From: DASQMT01 sp963827335
Lineage (GTDB): Bacteria > Actinomycetota > Thermoleophilia > Solirubrobacterales > Solirubrobacteraceae
Assembly: GCA_963827335.1 (NCBI GenBank)
Contig: CAWHAP010000009.1
Coordinates: forward strand, 62,001 to 126,000
Length of the DNA stretch: 64,000 nt
Direction: 5' to 3'
Under the pieces are notes generated by a model. The model was not told where the DNA came from and made no database searches. It worked only from the letters and a program-made list of their open reading frames with translations. The position numbers and the translations under genes were made by a program. Each line of letters starts with the position of its first letter. Positions within the stretch are counted from its first letter, which is position 1. Below, piece by piece: positions 17,944-26,010 of this stretch.

Positions 17944-17949
17944 CATAAT
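17944..17949 (+). promoter_or_regulatory. -10-like CATAAT upstream of uvrB
   Basis: CATAAT ends 12 bases before the uvrB ATG at 17962. No -35 is convincing and no GAAC-N4-GTTC SOS box is seen, in contrast to uvrA. A very short leader is implied. Confidence 0.35.
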
Positions 17950-17961
17950 GTCCCTTGGTCC

Positions 17962-19965
17962 ATGCCGCCCTTCAAGCTCGACGCCATCTACTCGCCCACG
18001 GCGGATCAGCCCGCCGCCATCGACGGCATCGCCGCGGCGGTGACCGAGGGGGCGCGCGGCGTCACGCTCCTGGGGGCCACCGGCACGGGCAAGACGATGA
18101 CCATGGCCGCGACGATCGAGCGGCTGCAGCGGCCGGCGCTCGTCATCGCGCACAACAAGACGCTCGCGGCGCAGCTCTGCAACGAGTTCCGCACGTACTT
18201 CCCGCACAACTCGGTCGAGTACTTCGTCTCCTACTACGACTACTACCAGCCCGAGGCGTACGTCCCGTCGCGCGACCTCTACATCGAGAAGGACTCGGCG
18301 ATCAACCAGGAGATCGACCGGCTCCGCCACGCCGCCACGGCGTCCCTGTTCGCCCGGCGCGACGTGGTGATCGTCGCGTCCGTGTCGTGCATCTTCGGCC
18401 TCGGCTCGCCCGAGACCTACAACGCGAACTGCCAGGTGCTCGTCAAGGGCGGCTTCGTCGACCGAGACGAGCTGCTGCGCAAGCTCGTCTCGCTCCAGTA
18501 CAACCGCAACGACCAGGCGCTGGGCCGCGGCACGTTCCGCGTGCGCGGCGACACGCTGGAGGTGTTCCCCGCCTACGAGGAGACCGCGTTCCGGGCGATG
18601 CTGTTCGGCGACGAGGTCGAGCGGCTGCAGCACTTCGACCCGCTGACGGGCGAGATCATCAAGGACGACCTCGAGCACGTCGCCGTCTGGCCGGCGACGC
18701 ACTACAACGTCAAGGAGGGGCGGCTCGAGGAGGCGGTGGCCGAGATCGGGCGCGAGCTCAACGAGCGCTGCGCCGTGCTCGAGTCCGAGGGCAAGCTGCT
18801 CGAGTCGCACCGCCTGCGCCAGCGCACCCAGTACGACATGGAGATGCTGCGCGAGGTCGGGTTCTGCTCGGGGATCGAGAACTACTCGCGCATCCTGGAC
18901 GCACGCGCCCCCGGCTCCCGGCCGTACTGCCTGATCGACTACTTCCCCGAGGACTTCGTCTGCTTCATCGACGAGTCGCACCAGACGGTCCCGCAGATCG
19001 GCGGCATGCACGAGGGCGACCGCTCGCGCAAGCAGACGCTCGTGGACTACGGCTTCCGGCTCCCGAGCGCGCTCGACAACCGGCCGCAGACGTTCGAGGA
19101 GTTCCTCACGATCACGCCGCAGCTCGTCTACGTGTCGGCGACGCCCGGTCAGTACGAGCGGACGCACTCCGCGCGCGTCGTCGAGCAGATCGTGCGCCCG
19201 ACGGGCATCGTCGACCCCGCGGTCGAGGTGCGCGCCACGCGCAACCAGATCGACGACCTGATGGGGGAGATCCGCGAGCGCGTGGACCGCGACGAGCGGA
19301 CGCTGGTCACCACGCTCACGAAGAAGATGAGCGAGGACCTGACCGACTACCTGCTCGAGATGGGCTTCAAGGTCCGCTACCTGCACTCGGAGATCGACAC
19401 GCTCGAGCGGATCCAGATCATCCGCGAGCTGCGCCTGGGGGAGTACGACGTGCTCGTCGGCGTCAACCTCCTGCGCGAGGGCCTGGACCTCCCGGAGGTC
19501 ACGCTGGTCGCGATCCTCGACGCCGACAAGGAGGGCTTCCTGCGCGGGGAGACCTCGCTGATCCAGACGATCGGCCGCGCGGCGCGCAACATCGGCGGCA
19601 AGGTGCTGATGTACGCCGACAAGCACACCGACGCGATGACCAAGGCGATCGACGAGACCGACCGCCGGCGCGCGATCCAGGTCGCCTACAACGAGGCGAA
19701 CGGCATCACGCCGGAGACGATCGTCAAGGGCATCTCCGACATCACCGAGTTCCTGATGGGCGACGCGAAGGTCCCGACGAAGCGGCGGCGGCGCAAGCAG
19801 CGCGAGACCGACATGGCGCCGGCGGAGCTCGAGTCGACGATCGTCGAGCTCGAGGAGGAGATGCTCGCGGCCGCCGAGGAGCTGCGGTTCGAGTACGCCG
19901 CGAAGCTCCGCGACGAGATCCGCGAGCTGCGACGCGAATTGCAGGAAGCGACCGCGCCGAGCTAG
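17962..19965 (+). CDS. uvrB: Excinuclease ABC subunit B
   Basis: DNA-damage recognition helicase-like subunit of nucleotide excision repair; works with UvrA, encoded at 37084, and UvrC. 667 residues, the normal length. Walker A GATGTGKT at 38-45, the beta-hairpin with YYDYYQPEAYVPSRD that opens damaged DNA, DEXX-like FIDESHQTVPQIGGM, helicase motif VI region QTIGRAARN, and a C-terminal UVR domain (MLAAAEELRFEYAAKLRDEI) for UvrC contact. All key motifs are intact. Confidence 0.98.
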   Translation: MPPFKLDAIYSPTADQPAAIDGIAAAVTEGARGVTLLGATGTGKTMTMAATIERLQRPALVIAHNKTLAAQLCNEFRTYFPHNSVEYFVSYYDYYQPEAYVPSRDLYIEKDSAINQEIDRLRHAATASLFARRDVVIVASVSCIFGLGSPETYNANCQVLVKGGFVDRDELLRKLVSLQYNRNDQALGRGTFRVRGDTLEVFPAYEETAFRAMLFGDEVERLQHFDPLTGEIIKDDLEHVAVWPATHYNVKEGRLEEAVAEIGRELNERCAVLESEGKLLESHRLRQRTQYDMEMLREVGFCSGIENYSRILDARAPGSRPYCLIDYFPEDFVCFIDESHQTVPQIGGMHEGDRSRKQTLVDYGFRLPSALDNRPQTFEEFLTITPQLVYVSATPGQYERTHSARVVEQIVRPTGIVDPAVEVRATRNQIDDLMGEIRERVDRDERTLVTTLTKKMSEDLTDYLLEMGFKVRYLHSEIDTLERIQIIRELRLGEYDVLVGVNLLREGLDLPEVTLVAILDADKEGFLRGETSLIQTIGRAARNIGGKVLMYADKHTDAMTKAIDETDRRRAIQVAYNEANGITPETIVKGISDITEFLMGDAKVPTKRRRRKQRETDMAPAELESTIVELEEEMLAAAEELRFEYAAKLRDEIRELRRELQEATAPS

Positions 19966-20121
19966 GCCGGATCGAGCGGCCCTTGCGGCGCGGCGCCGCC
20001 GTGGATCACCGCCAGGACCGATCGTCCTCGCCACGAAGGACCCGCCCTGCGACGGCTCGGCCGATCGCCCCTGCCGGCGCCCACGACGCCGCCGCATCCA
20101 CAATTGCCGCTCGATCCGGCC
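19965..20121. repeat. Inverted repeat spanning the uvrB downstream gap
   Basis: GGCCGGATCGAGCGGC at 19965-19980 is exactly complementary to 20106-20121 (16 bases), enclosing 125 bases with a small internal hairpin (GGAC/GTCC around 20014-20026). The left arm begins at the last base of the uvrB stop codon. It is not obviously related in sequence to the three larger elements. It could act as a terminator, an RNA-stability element or a solo insertion remnant. Confidence 0.6.
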
Positions 20122-20128
20122 AACGGCG

Positions 20129-20134
20129 TACCCT
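20129..20134 (+). promoter_or_regulatory. -10-like TACCCT, leaderless-type spacing
   Basis: GTACCCT ends 8 bases before the ATG at 20143, the same spacing as before 1290 and 26479. GGAGGG between it and the ATG could also serve as a ribosome binding site, so either reading is possible. Confidence 0.35.
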
Positions 20135-20142
20135 GGAGGGTC

Positions 20143-21864
20143 ATGGCGACGCAGACCAGGGTCCCGGGCGCCGCGTCCTCCGAGGTCGACTTCGAGCTCG
20201 AGCGCTTCGAGCGGACGCGCGAGGACCGGATCGAGATCTCGGGCCGCTGGTACGGCCTGCGCGGCCGCCGGTTCGTCCGCCCGGTCCTGAACGTCAACCT
20301 CGACGGCGGCACCCGGCGTCGCGCCATCGCCCTGCTCGAGCACAAGCCGTGGGCGGCGGACGACGGCAAGACCTGGGTCGCGGCGTTCGCGTGGCCGAAG
20401 GGGATCGACGGGATCGAGGGCGCGGTCCTCGAGGTCGGCCCCGGCCTGATCGTCGACCTGCCCGCCCCCGGCGGCAAGCCCGGCTCCCAGGGCCGCGTCA
20501 GCGCGCTGCGCCCGCACTCGCCCACCCAGCCCGCGCTCAAGACCACCGGCGACGATGGCGAGGATCCTGCCGCGGGCCACGACCCGGGCGCCCGCCGCGG
20601 CGGGCCGTCCGCCCGCGCGCGGGAAGAGCGCTCCGGCGGGCCCTCGGCGCGTGCCCGCGCGGCCGGCGGCCACGCGGAGCGCGCCCACGAGGAGGGGGCG
20701 CCCCCGCCGCTGACCGAGCGCGAGGAGCGCGCCGCGCGGCGCGCCCGCCGCGGCCCCGCCCGCGACTGGTCGCAGCCGCCGGAGCTGTTCGAGGGCGGGC
20801 CGGCCCGGACCGGCTCGCCGCCGCGCGACGTCATCACCGCCGCGATCGCCGAGCGCGACGAGGCGATCACCGCCCGCGACGACGCCGAGCGCGAGCGCCT
20901 CCGCGCGCTCAACGACCGCGACGACGCCCTGTCGCGCCGCGACGCCGCGCTGCGCGACGTCGAGCGCGCGCAGACCGAGCGCGACGAGGCGGTGGCCGAG
21001 CGCGAGCGGCTGCAGAGCGAGCTGGACCGCGTCACGCGCGAGCGCGACGTCGCCCACGCCGAGCGCAACCGGACGCTGCGGGCGTCCGAGGCGGTCGAGC
21101 GCGAGCGCGACCAGGCCGCCGCCGAGCGCGACGCGGCCCGCAACGAGCTCTCCCGGGCGCTGCCGGCGCGCGACGAGGCGCTCCGCCTGGCCGAGGCCGA
21201 GACGGCCCGCGCCGAGCAGGCCGAGAGCGAGCGCGACACGGCCTACGCCGAGCGCAAGTCCGCCGTGGCCCAGCGTGACCGCGCGCGCCGCGAGCGCGAC
21301 CGCGCGATGCGCGCCGCCGGCGTGGAGCCGCCCACGGAGTCCCCGCACGTCGGTCCCGCGCCGCTGCGCCGGCCCGTGGCGGCGGCGTCCCCCGCCGAGG
21401 CGGCTGCGCCGGCGGCGGGCCAGGACGCCCACGCGCCCGCCGAGTCCGATGCGCCCGCGGCGAGCCACGACGCCACCGTGCCCGCCGAGTTCGGTGCCCC
21501 CGCGACGGGTCGCGACGCAACCGCGCCGGACGACTCCGCTTCGGAAGCCGACCCGACCGTCGCGCTGGCCGCCGGTGCCCGCGCGGGATCGTCCGAGGGG
21601 GGCGTGCCGCCAACCGCCGCCGCGCGGGTCCCGGGCGAGGGGATCCCGTCGCGCCCGCTCAAGCGCCTCGGCCAGTCCGCCGCCGGGCCGGCGCCGGAGC
21701 CCAAGCCGCTGCTCACCCCGGTCGACTCCGGCCGGCCGCGCCGCCTCTCCCGCACGCGCCGCGCGCCGTCCGCGCCCGCGCGCTGGGCGGTCCGCATCCT
21801 CGTGCTGGTGACCCTCGTCGCCATCGCGATCGTCCTGGCGATCCTGCTCGCCAGCGTCGTCTGA
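20143..21864 (+). CDS. Tail-anchored coiled-coil membrane protein, function unknown
   Basis: A 573-residue protein. The N-terminal 110 residues form a folded beta-rich domain (EISGRWYGLRGRRFVRPVL, KTWVAAFAWPKGID) found in Thermoleophilia proteins of unknown role. A charged linker leads to a long coiled coil made of repeated ERDEAI/ERDxA units (about residues 225-390), then a Pro/Ala-rich low-complexity stretch and one C-terminal membrane helix (WAVRILVLVTLVAIAIVLAILLASVV, written here in part only by position 548-573). The N-terminus should be cytoplasmic. The layout suggests a spacer or tether at the membrane. It is 10 bases upstream of the methyltransferase gene, probably one operon. Confidence 0.75.
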   Translation: MATQTRVPGAASSEVDFELERFERTREDRIEISGRWYGLRGRRFVRPVLNVNLDGGTRRRAIALLEHKPWAADDGKTWVAAFAWPKGIDGIEGAVLEVGPGLIVDLPAPGGKPGSQGRVSALRPHSPTQPALKTTGDDGEDPAAGHDPGARRGGPSARAREERSGGPSARARAAGGHAERAHEEGAPPPLTEREERAARRARRGPARDWSQPPELFEGGPARTGSPPRDVITAAIAERDEAITARDDAERERLRALNDRDDALSRRDAALRDVERAQTERDEAVAERERLQSELDRVTRERDVAHAERNRTLRASEAVERERDQAAAERDAARNELSRALPARDEALRLAEAETARAEQAESERDTAYAERKSAVAQRDRARRERDRAMRAAGVEPPTESPHVGPAPLRRPVAAASPAEAAAPAAGQDAHAPAESDAPAASHDATVPAEFGAPATGRDATAPDDSASEADPTVALAAGARAGSSEGGVPPTAAARVPGEGIPSRPLKRLGQSAAGPAPEPKPLLTPVDSGRPRRLSRTRRAPSAPARWAVRILVLVTLVAIAIVLAILLASVV

Positions 21865-21874
21865 CGCCGAGCCG

Positions 21875-22693
21875 GTGCGGCGCGTCGCCTTCCGCCTGCC
21901 CGCCGCCGACAAGGAGGAGCTCCTCGACGCGCTCTTGCCGCTGCTGCCGTCCGGCATCCGCGAGGAGCAGGACGGCGACGCGGTGCTCGTCTCGGCGACG
22001 GCCGTCGCCCTGCCCGCGCGCGCGGCGCTGGAGGCGGCGGCCGGGCGCGCGCTCGACGACTGGCGCGAGGAGGAGGTCCCCGCCGACTGGCGCGCCCGGC
22101 GCGCCCGCTTCGGCGGCGGGGCGTTCCTCGTCGGCGGCCGCGTGCTGATCCGCTCGCCCTGGGACCCGCCGGCCGCTCCCGGGGTGCTCGACCTCGTGCT
22201 GGAGCGGGGCAGCCACGGGTTCGGCTCGGGCTCGCACGCCACGACGCGGATGTGCCTCGAGCTGCTGCTCGACCTCGCGCCCGATGGCGGCGCGGCCGAT
22301 CTCGGCTGCGGCCTGGGCACCCTCGCGCTCGCCGCGGCGCGCCTGGGCTGGGCGCCCGTGGCCGGCGTCGACCGGATGGCGGACGCGGTCGAGGTCGCGC
22401 GCGCCAACGGCGCCCGCAACGACGCCGACGTCGACTGGGGCGTCGCCGACCTCGAGGCCGACCCCGTCCCGCTCGCCACGCTGCTCCTCGTGAACGCGCC
22501 CCCGCCGGTCCACGAGCGCGCGGCGGGCGCGACGGCCGCGTCGCACGCCGTCCGTCACGTGATCGTGTCGGGCTTCATCACGGGCGAGCACGAGCGGGTC
22601 GTCGCGGCCTACGCGGAGGCCGGCTGGCACGTCGCCGCCCAGCGTGAGGAGGACGGCTGGGCGGCGGCCCGGCTGGAGCGCGCCGATGCGTGA
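21875..22693 (+). CDS. PrmA-like SAM methyltransferase, paralog 1
   Basis: A 272-residue class I methyltransferase resembling ribosomal protein L11 methyltransferase (PrmA). It has the N-terminal substrate domain, the GFGSGSHATTRMCLELL segment, motif I ADLGCGLGTLALAA and the acidic VAGVD of motif II. The catalytic-loop position reads VNAPPPVHE instead of the canonical PrmA NI(L)-type sequence; the second copy at 25207 has NVPPPIHAH there. GTG start. It overlaps the next small gene by 8 bases. Whether L11 is the target or whether one copy has a different substrate is not decidable here. Confidence 0.8.
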   Translation: MRRVAFRLPAADKEELLDALLPLLPSGIREEQDGDAVLVSATAVALPARAALEAAAGRALDDWREEEVPADWRARRARFGGGAFLVGGRVLIRSPWDPPAAPGVLDLVLERGSHGFGSGSHATTRMCLELLLDLAPDGGAADLGCGLGTLALAAARLGWAPVAGVDRMADAVEVARANGARNDADVDWGVADLEADPVPLATLLLVNAPPPVHERAAGATAASHAVRHVIVSGFITGEHERVVAAYAEAGWHVAAQREEDGWAAARLERADA

Positions 22694-23108
22694 GGACCTC
22701 CTGGACCCGGACCGTGCCGCCGCGGCGGGCGCCGCGCTCGGGCAGCTCGCCTGCGCGCTGCCCGGCGGCGGGCTCCTGCTCTCCGCGTCGCGCCTGGTGG
22801 AGTTCAACGTGCGCGCGCCGATCCTGCTCGCACCCGGCCTCTTCCGGCTCGACCTGACGCCGCAGGAGGAGACGCTGGGCGTGCTCACGCGCCCGCTGTC
22901 CGGGCATCCCGTGCACTGGCGCGCCGACCAGTCGACCTGGGACGGCTACCGCGACGCCGGCGGCGTCCAGCCGCTCGAGCTGCACGCGCTGTTCGACCTG
23001 CCCGACGGCCCGCTGACCGCGTGGCTGCACGTCATCTCCTTCACGGACCGCGACGCGGCCGCGGTCCACTTCGTCGCCAAGGCAGAGCTGCGCGTGCCGG
23101 AGTCGTGA
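22686..23108 (+). CDS. Small conserved protein paired with PrmA-like gene, copy 1
   Basis: A 140-residue protein of unknown function with no signal peptide. Core segment CALPGGGLLLSASRLVEFNV, then PILLAPGLFRLDLTPQEETL and HVISFTDRDAAAVHFVAKAEL. Clearly paralogous to the product of 26007. Overlaps both neighbours (8 bases upstream, GTGA with mutY downstream), indicating tight coupling. Its repeated pairing with the methyltransferase suggests a shared task. Confidence 0.75.
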   Translation: MREDLLDPDRAAAAGAALGQLACALPGGGLLLSASRLVEFNVRAPILLAPGLFRLDLTPQEETLGVLTRPLSGHPVHWRADQSTWDGYRDAGGVQPLELHALFDLPDGPLTAWLHVISFTDRDAAAVHFVAKAELRVPES

Positions 23109-23902
23109 GCGCGCGCGCCGCCGCCCTGCTGCGCTGGTACCGCCGCGTGCGCCGCCCGCTGCCGTGGCGCGCCACCCGCGACCCGTACGCGCTGCTCGTG
23201 TCCGAGGTGATGCTCCAGCAGACCCAGGCGGCGCGCGTCGTGCCGTACTACGAGGCGTTCCTCGCCCGCTTCCCCGATCCCGCGGCGCTCGCGGCGGCGC
23301 CGGCGCGCGATGTCCTCGCGGCCTGGAGCGGGCTCGGCTACAACCGCCGCGCGCTCGCCTTGCAGGCGGCCGCCCGGGCGGTGGCGGCCGGCGGCTGGCC
23401 GGACGACCTGACCGCGCTGCCGGGCGTCGGCCCGTACACGGCGGCGGCCGTCGCCGCCTTCGCGTGGGACGAGCAGCGGGCGGCGGTCGACGTCAATGCG
23501 CGCCGGGTGATCGAGCGCTGGGACGGTGCGCGCCACGCGCCGCGGGCGCTCGCCTCGCGCGCCGGGGCGCTCCTGCCCGCCGGGCGCGCGGCGGAGTGGA
23601 ACCAGGCGATGATGGAGCTCGGCGCGACCGTGTGCACCGCGCGCGCGGCCGACTGCGGGGCCTGCCCGGTGGCCGCGTGGTGCGCGAGCGCCGGCGCCCC
23701 GCCCGCGCCCGTCCCGGCCCGGGCGCCGCGGCCGCGGTTCGAAGCGACCGACCGCTACGTCCGCGGCCGCGTCGTCGCCGCACTGCTCGCGCGCGAGGCG
23801 CTGCCCGACCTCGAGCCGGAGCGGCTCGAGCGCGCGCTCGCCGGGCTGGTCCGCGACGGCCTGGTCGTGCGCGACGCGACGGGCGCGCCCGCGCTGCCCT
23901 GA
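23105..23902 (+). CDS. mutY: A/G-specific adenine glycosylase
   Basis: Removes adenine mispaired with 8-oxoguanine. 265 residues. HhH-GPD fold with E34 in SEVMLQQTQ, helix-hairpin-helix LPGVGPYTAAAVAAF (105-119), catalytic D129 in VDVNARRV, and a 4Fe-4S cluster from C177, C184, C187, C193 (spacing C-x6-C-x2-C-x5-C). MutY is usually about 350 residues with a NUDIX-like C-domain that reads 8-oxoG; here only about 60 residues (FEATDRYVRGRVVAALL...) follow, as in many actinobacterial MutY proteins. GTG start overlapping the previous stop. Confidence 0.93.
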   Translation: MSARAAALLRWYRRVRRPLPWRATRDPYALLVSEVMLQQTQAARVVPYYEAFLARFPDPAALAAAPARDVLAAWSGLGYNRRALALQAAARAVAAGGWPDDLTALPGVGPYTAAAVAAFAWDEQRAAVDVNARRVIERWDGARHAPRALASRAGALLPAGRAAEWNQAMMELGATVCTARAADCGACPVAAWCASAGAPPAPVPARAPRPRFEATDRYVRGRVVAALLAREALPDLEPERLERALAGLVRDGLVVRDATGAPALP

Positions 23903-24001
23903 GCGCCGCGTCGCGAAGCGCCGTCCGCGGCGCCAAGACCGCGCAGTGCCTGCCGCCGTCCGCGGGGCGAGGCCGCGCCGGAGCCCGCCGCCGTCGCGGT
24001 G

Positions 24002-24523
24002 TCAGGCGGCGTCGCGGAGCGCCGCCGACAGCGCGCCGCGGATCTCCTCCGGCGTGCGTCCGCGCCGGTGGAGCAGCGCCGCGACGCCGTCGCCCGGGTC
24101 GCGCACGACGCCGAGCAGGATGTGCTCCGGGCCGATGCTCCGGTCGCCGCGCGCGAGCGCCTCGCGCAGCGAGAGCTCGAGCGCCTTCTTCGCGGCCCGC
24201 GTGAACGGCTTGCGACCGCCGCGCCCGCGTCCGAGCGCGCCGGGGCCGAAGTGGTCCTCCACGCGGCGCCGGACGGCCTCGAGGTCGATCCCGATCGAGG
24301 CGAGCGCGTCGGCGTCGAGCCCGCCGGTCGCCCGCACGTCGTCGCGCAGCACGGCCGCGGTGAGGCCGAGCCCGGCGAGCGCGCCCGAGGCCGCCCCGCC
24401 GTGTGTGCCGGCGAGCGCCACGAGCAGGTGCTCGGCCGCGATCCGGTCGCCGCCCAGCGCGGCCGATTCCTCGTGGGCGCCCGCCACGACCGCGCGTGCC
24501 GGCTTGCTGAACCGCTCGAACAT
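24002..24523 (-). CDS. Clp N-domain protein without AAA ATPase
   Basis: A 173-residue protein made of the tandem Clp-N repeats of ClpA/ClpC (MFERFSKPARAVVAGAHEE; DRIAAEHLLVAL; DRSIGPEHILLGVVRD), lacking any Walker motif, so it cannot unfold substrates alone. It may act as an adaptor or decoy for a Clp unfoldase. Its ATG overlaps the stop of the HTH gene (ATGA), so both are made together. Such HTH plus Clp-N pairs are common in actinobacteria. Confidence 0.88.
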   Translation of the reverse strand: MFERFSKPARAVVAGAHEESAALGGDRIAAEHLLVALAGTHGGAASGALAGLGLTAAVLRDDVRATGGLDADALASIGIDLEAVRRRVEDHFGPGALGRGRGGRKPFTRAAKKALELSLREALARGDRSIGPEHILLGVVRDPGDGVAALLHRRGRTPEEIRGALSAALRDAA

Positions 24524-24753
24524 CAGCTCTTCCTCCCGATCCGCCGGCGCCCGCCGTGCTTCTTGTGGACCGCCTGCTTGCTCACGCCGAGCACCTCCGC
24601 GATCTGCTGCCAGCTCCATCCGCGCTCGCGCGCGTTCGCGACCTGCAGCGCCTCGAGCGACTCGAGGAGGCGCCGCAGCGACGCGACCGCGGTGAGCCCG
24701 ACGGCCGGGTCGCGCGAGGCGGTGGCGTCGGCCAGCTCCGTTGCCTGGGTCAT
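24523..24753 (-). CDS. Small HTH regulator paired with Clp-N protein
   Basis: A 76-residue protein with a C-terminal helix-turn-helix (SWQQIAEVLGVSKQAVHKKHGG). The ATG at 24753 was preferred to an upstream in-frame ATG at 24780 because the -10 element lies between them. A perfect 8-base inverted repeat covers its promoter, suggesting autoregulation. First gene of the two-gene unit with the Clp-N protein. Confidence 0.85.
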   Translation of the reverse strand: MTQATELADATASRDPAVGLTAVASLRRLLESLEALQVANARERGWSWQQIAEVLGVSKQAVHKKHGGRRRIGRKS

Positions 24754-24759
24754 GACGTC

Positions 24760-24791
24760 AAGATAGGTTGACGACGCCAAAATGTCAACCT
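24760..24791 (-). promoter_or_regulatory. Promoter with overlapping operator for the HTH/Clp-N operon
   Basis: On the minus strand: -35 TTGACA (24788-24783), 17-base spacer, -10 TATCTT (24765-24760), then six bases to the ATG, so the mRNA should start at the start codon. The inverted repeat AGGTTGAC (24765-24772) and GTCAACCT (24784-24791) with an 11-base spacer covers the -35 and reaches the -10, a good repressor site. Confidence 0.78.
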
Positions 24792-24812
24792 GTATTGACG
24801 CAGCAGGCCCTG

Positions 24813-25032
24813 GCGAACGTCAACGCCGGCATTGAGGGGGTGGGCCGGTCTGCGGGTGGCGAGCCCAACGTCGTACGAACCGGGCGGCAGGGTCCGCGTA
24901 CGACGTTGGGGGTCCTATACAACCTCAACGTCGTACGAGCCCGCTGCTCGACGAGCGCTACGACGTTGAGTGCTGCCGCGCGACGCAGCCCGCCCCCGGA
25001 CCCGCCTCCTCAAAGCCGCAGTTGATGTTCGC
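24813..25032. repeat. Long inverted-repeat element, copy 2 (two internal hairpins)
   Basis: Lies in the 453-base gap between divergent genes. Outer arms start GCGAACGTCAAC (24813) and end GTTGATGTTCGC (25021-25032), with CGGCATTGAGG-like sequence inside. Hairpin 1: 24864-24877 with 24897-24910 (CCCAACGTCGTACG / CGTACGACGTTGGG, 14 perfect pairs). Hairpin 2: 24924-24935 with 24959-24970 (CTCAACGTCGTA / TACGACGTTGAG, 12 pairs). The linker GGGTCCTATA matches copy 1. Relative to copy 1 both arms of the hairpins have changed together (GCA/TGC to GTA/TAC). Confidence 0.83.
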
Positions 25033-25050
25033 CCGCGCCCACCATCACGC

Positions 25051-25142
25051 CGGCGGCCGCCGCACCGCGCCGGCGGCCGCCGCACCGCGCCGGCGGCCGC
25101 CGCACCGCGCCGGCGGCCGCCGCACCGCGCCGGCGGCCGCCG
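25051..25142. repeat. 20-base tandem repeat, 4.6 copies
   Basis: Unit CGGCGGCCGCCGCACCGCGC repeated at 25051, 25071, 25091 and 25111 without mismatch, with a partial fifth copy. It lies between element copy 2 and the methyltransferase start at 25207. The lack of divergence suggests recent slippage; copy number may vary between strains. The remainder of the gap (25143-25206) is plain GC-rich promoter-side sequence. Confidence 0.95.
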
Positions 25143-25206
25143 CGCGCCCGCGCGCCGCCCCGCCCGCCCCCGCGACCTCCCCGCACGGGATACGCTCGCC
25201 AACGCC

Positions 25207-26010
25207 ATGCGCCGCATCGCCTTCACCCTCCCGCCCGACCGCGCCGAGGAGGCGATCGACGCGCTCGTGCCGCTCCTGCCGCGCGGCGTGCACGAGCGGG
25301 TCCTCGCCGACGGGGACGTCGAGGTCTCGTTCTACGAGCACGCCGACGAGCTGCCAGACCGCGCCGCGCTGGCGGCCGCCGCCACGACCGCGGACTTCGA
25401 GGAGCGCGACGTCCCCGACGACCCGATCGAGCGCCGGCGCCTGCACGGCCGCGGATGGGAGGTGGTGGGCCGGCTGCGCATCCGCTCGCCCGACGACGCG
25501 CCCGGGGACGGGACGCTCCCCGAGATCGTGATCGAGTCCGCGGCCGGCGCGTTCGGCACGGGCGCGCACCCGACCACGCGCATGTGCCTCGAGCTCCTCC
25601 TCGCCCTCGAGCCGGGCGGTCCCTTCGCCGATCTGGGCTGCGGCGCCGGGACGCTCGCGATCGCCGCGGCCGTGCTCGGCTGGGAGCCGGTCATCGCCGT
25701 CGACCACGAGCCCCAGAGCGTCGCGGCCACGAGCCGCAACGCCGAGCGCAACCGCGCCGCCGTCGAGGCGCTGGAGCTCGACCTGCTCGCGACCGCGCCG
25801 CCGCCGGCGCCGACGCTCGCCGCGAACGTCCCGCCCCCGATCCACGCCCACGTCGCGGCGGGCCTCGCGCCCGCGGTGATCCACGTGATCGTCTCCGGCT
25901 TCGTCGAGTCCGAGCACGACGCCGTCGTCGCGCACTACGAGCGGGCCGGCTTCGCCGAGCGGGCGCGGCTCGGCAGCGGCTGGCAGGCCGCGCTGCTGGA
26001 GCGCGCGTGA
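25207..26010 (+). CDS. PrmA-like SAM methyltransferase, paralog 2
   Basis: A 267-residue class I methyltransferase, paralog of the 21875 product. Shared landmarks: GAFGTGAHPTTRMCLELLL, motif I ADLGCGAGTLAIAA, acidic VIAVDHE in motif II, NVPPPIHAH at the substrate loop and IHVIVSGFVESEHDAVV. It is closer to canonical PrmA in the GTGAHPTT segment than paralog 1 (GSGSHATT). ATG start; a GATACGCT stretch 10 bases upstream is a weak -10. Its stop overlaps the next gene (GTGA). Confidence 0.82.
   Translation: MRRIAFTLPPDRAEEAIDALVPLLPRGVHERVLADGDVEVSFYEHADELPDRAALAAAATTADFEERDVPDDPIERRRLHGRGWEVVGRLRIRSPDDAPGDGTLPEIVIESAAGAFGTGAHPTTRMCLELLLALEPGGPFADLGCGAGTLAIAAAVLGWEPVIAVDHEPQSVAATSRNAERNRAAVEALELDLLATAPPPAPTLAANVPPPIHAHVAAGLAPAVIHVIVSGFVESEHDAVVAHYERAGFAERARLGSGWQAALLERA

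Noticed and set aside
25051..25142. CRISPR array
   Set aside because: Repeats are contiguous 20-base units without spacers.
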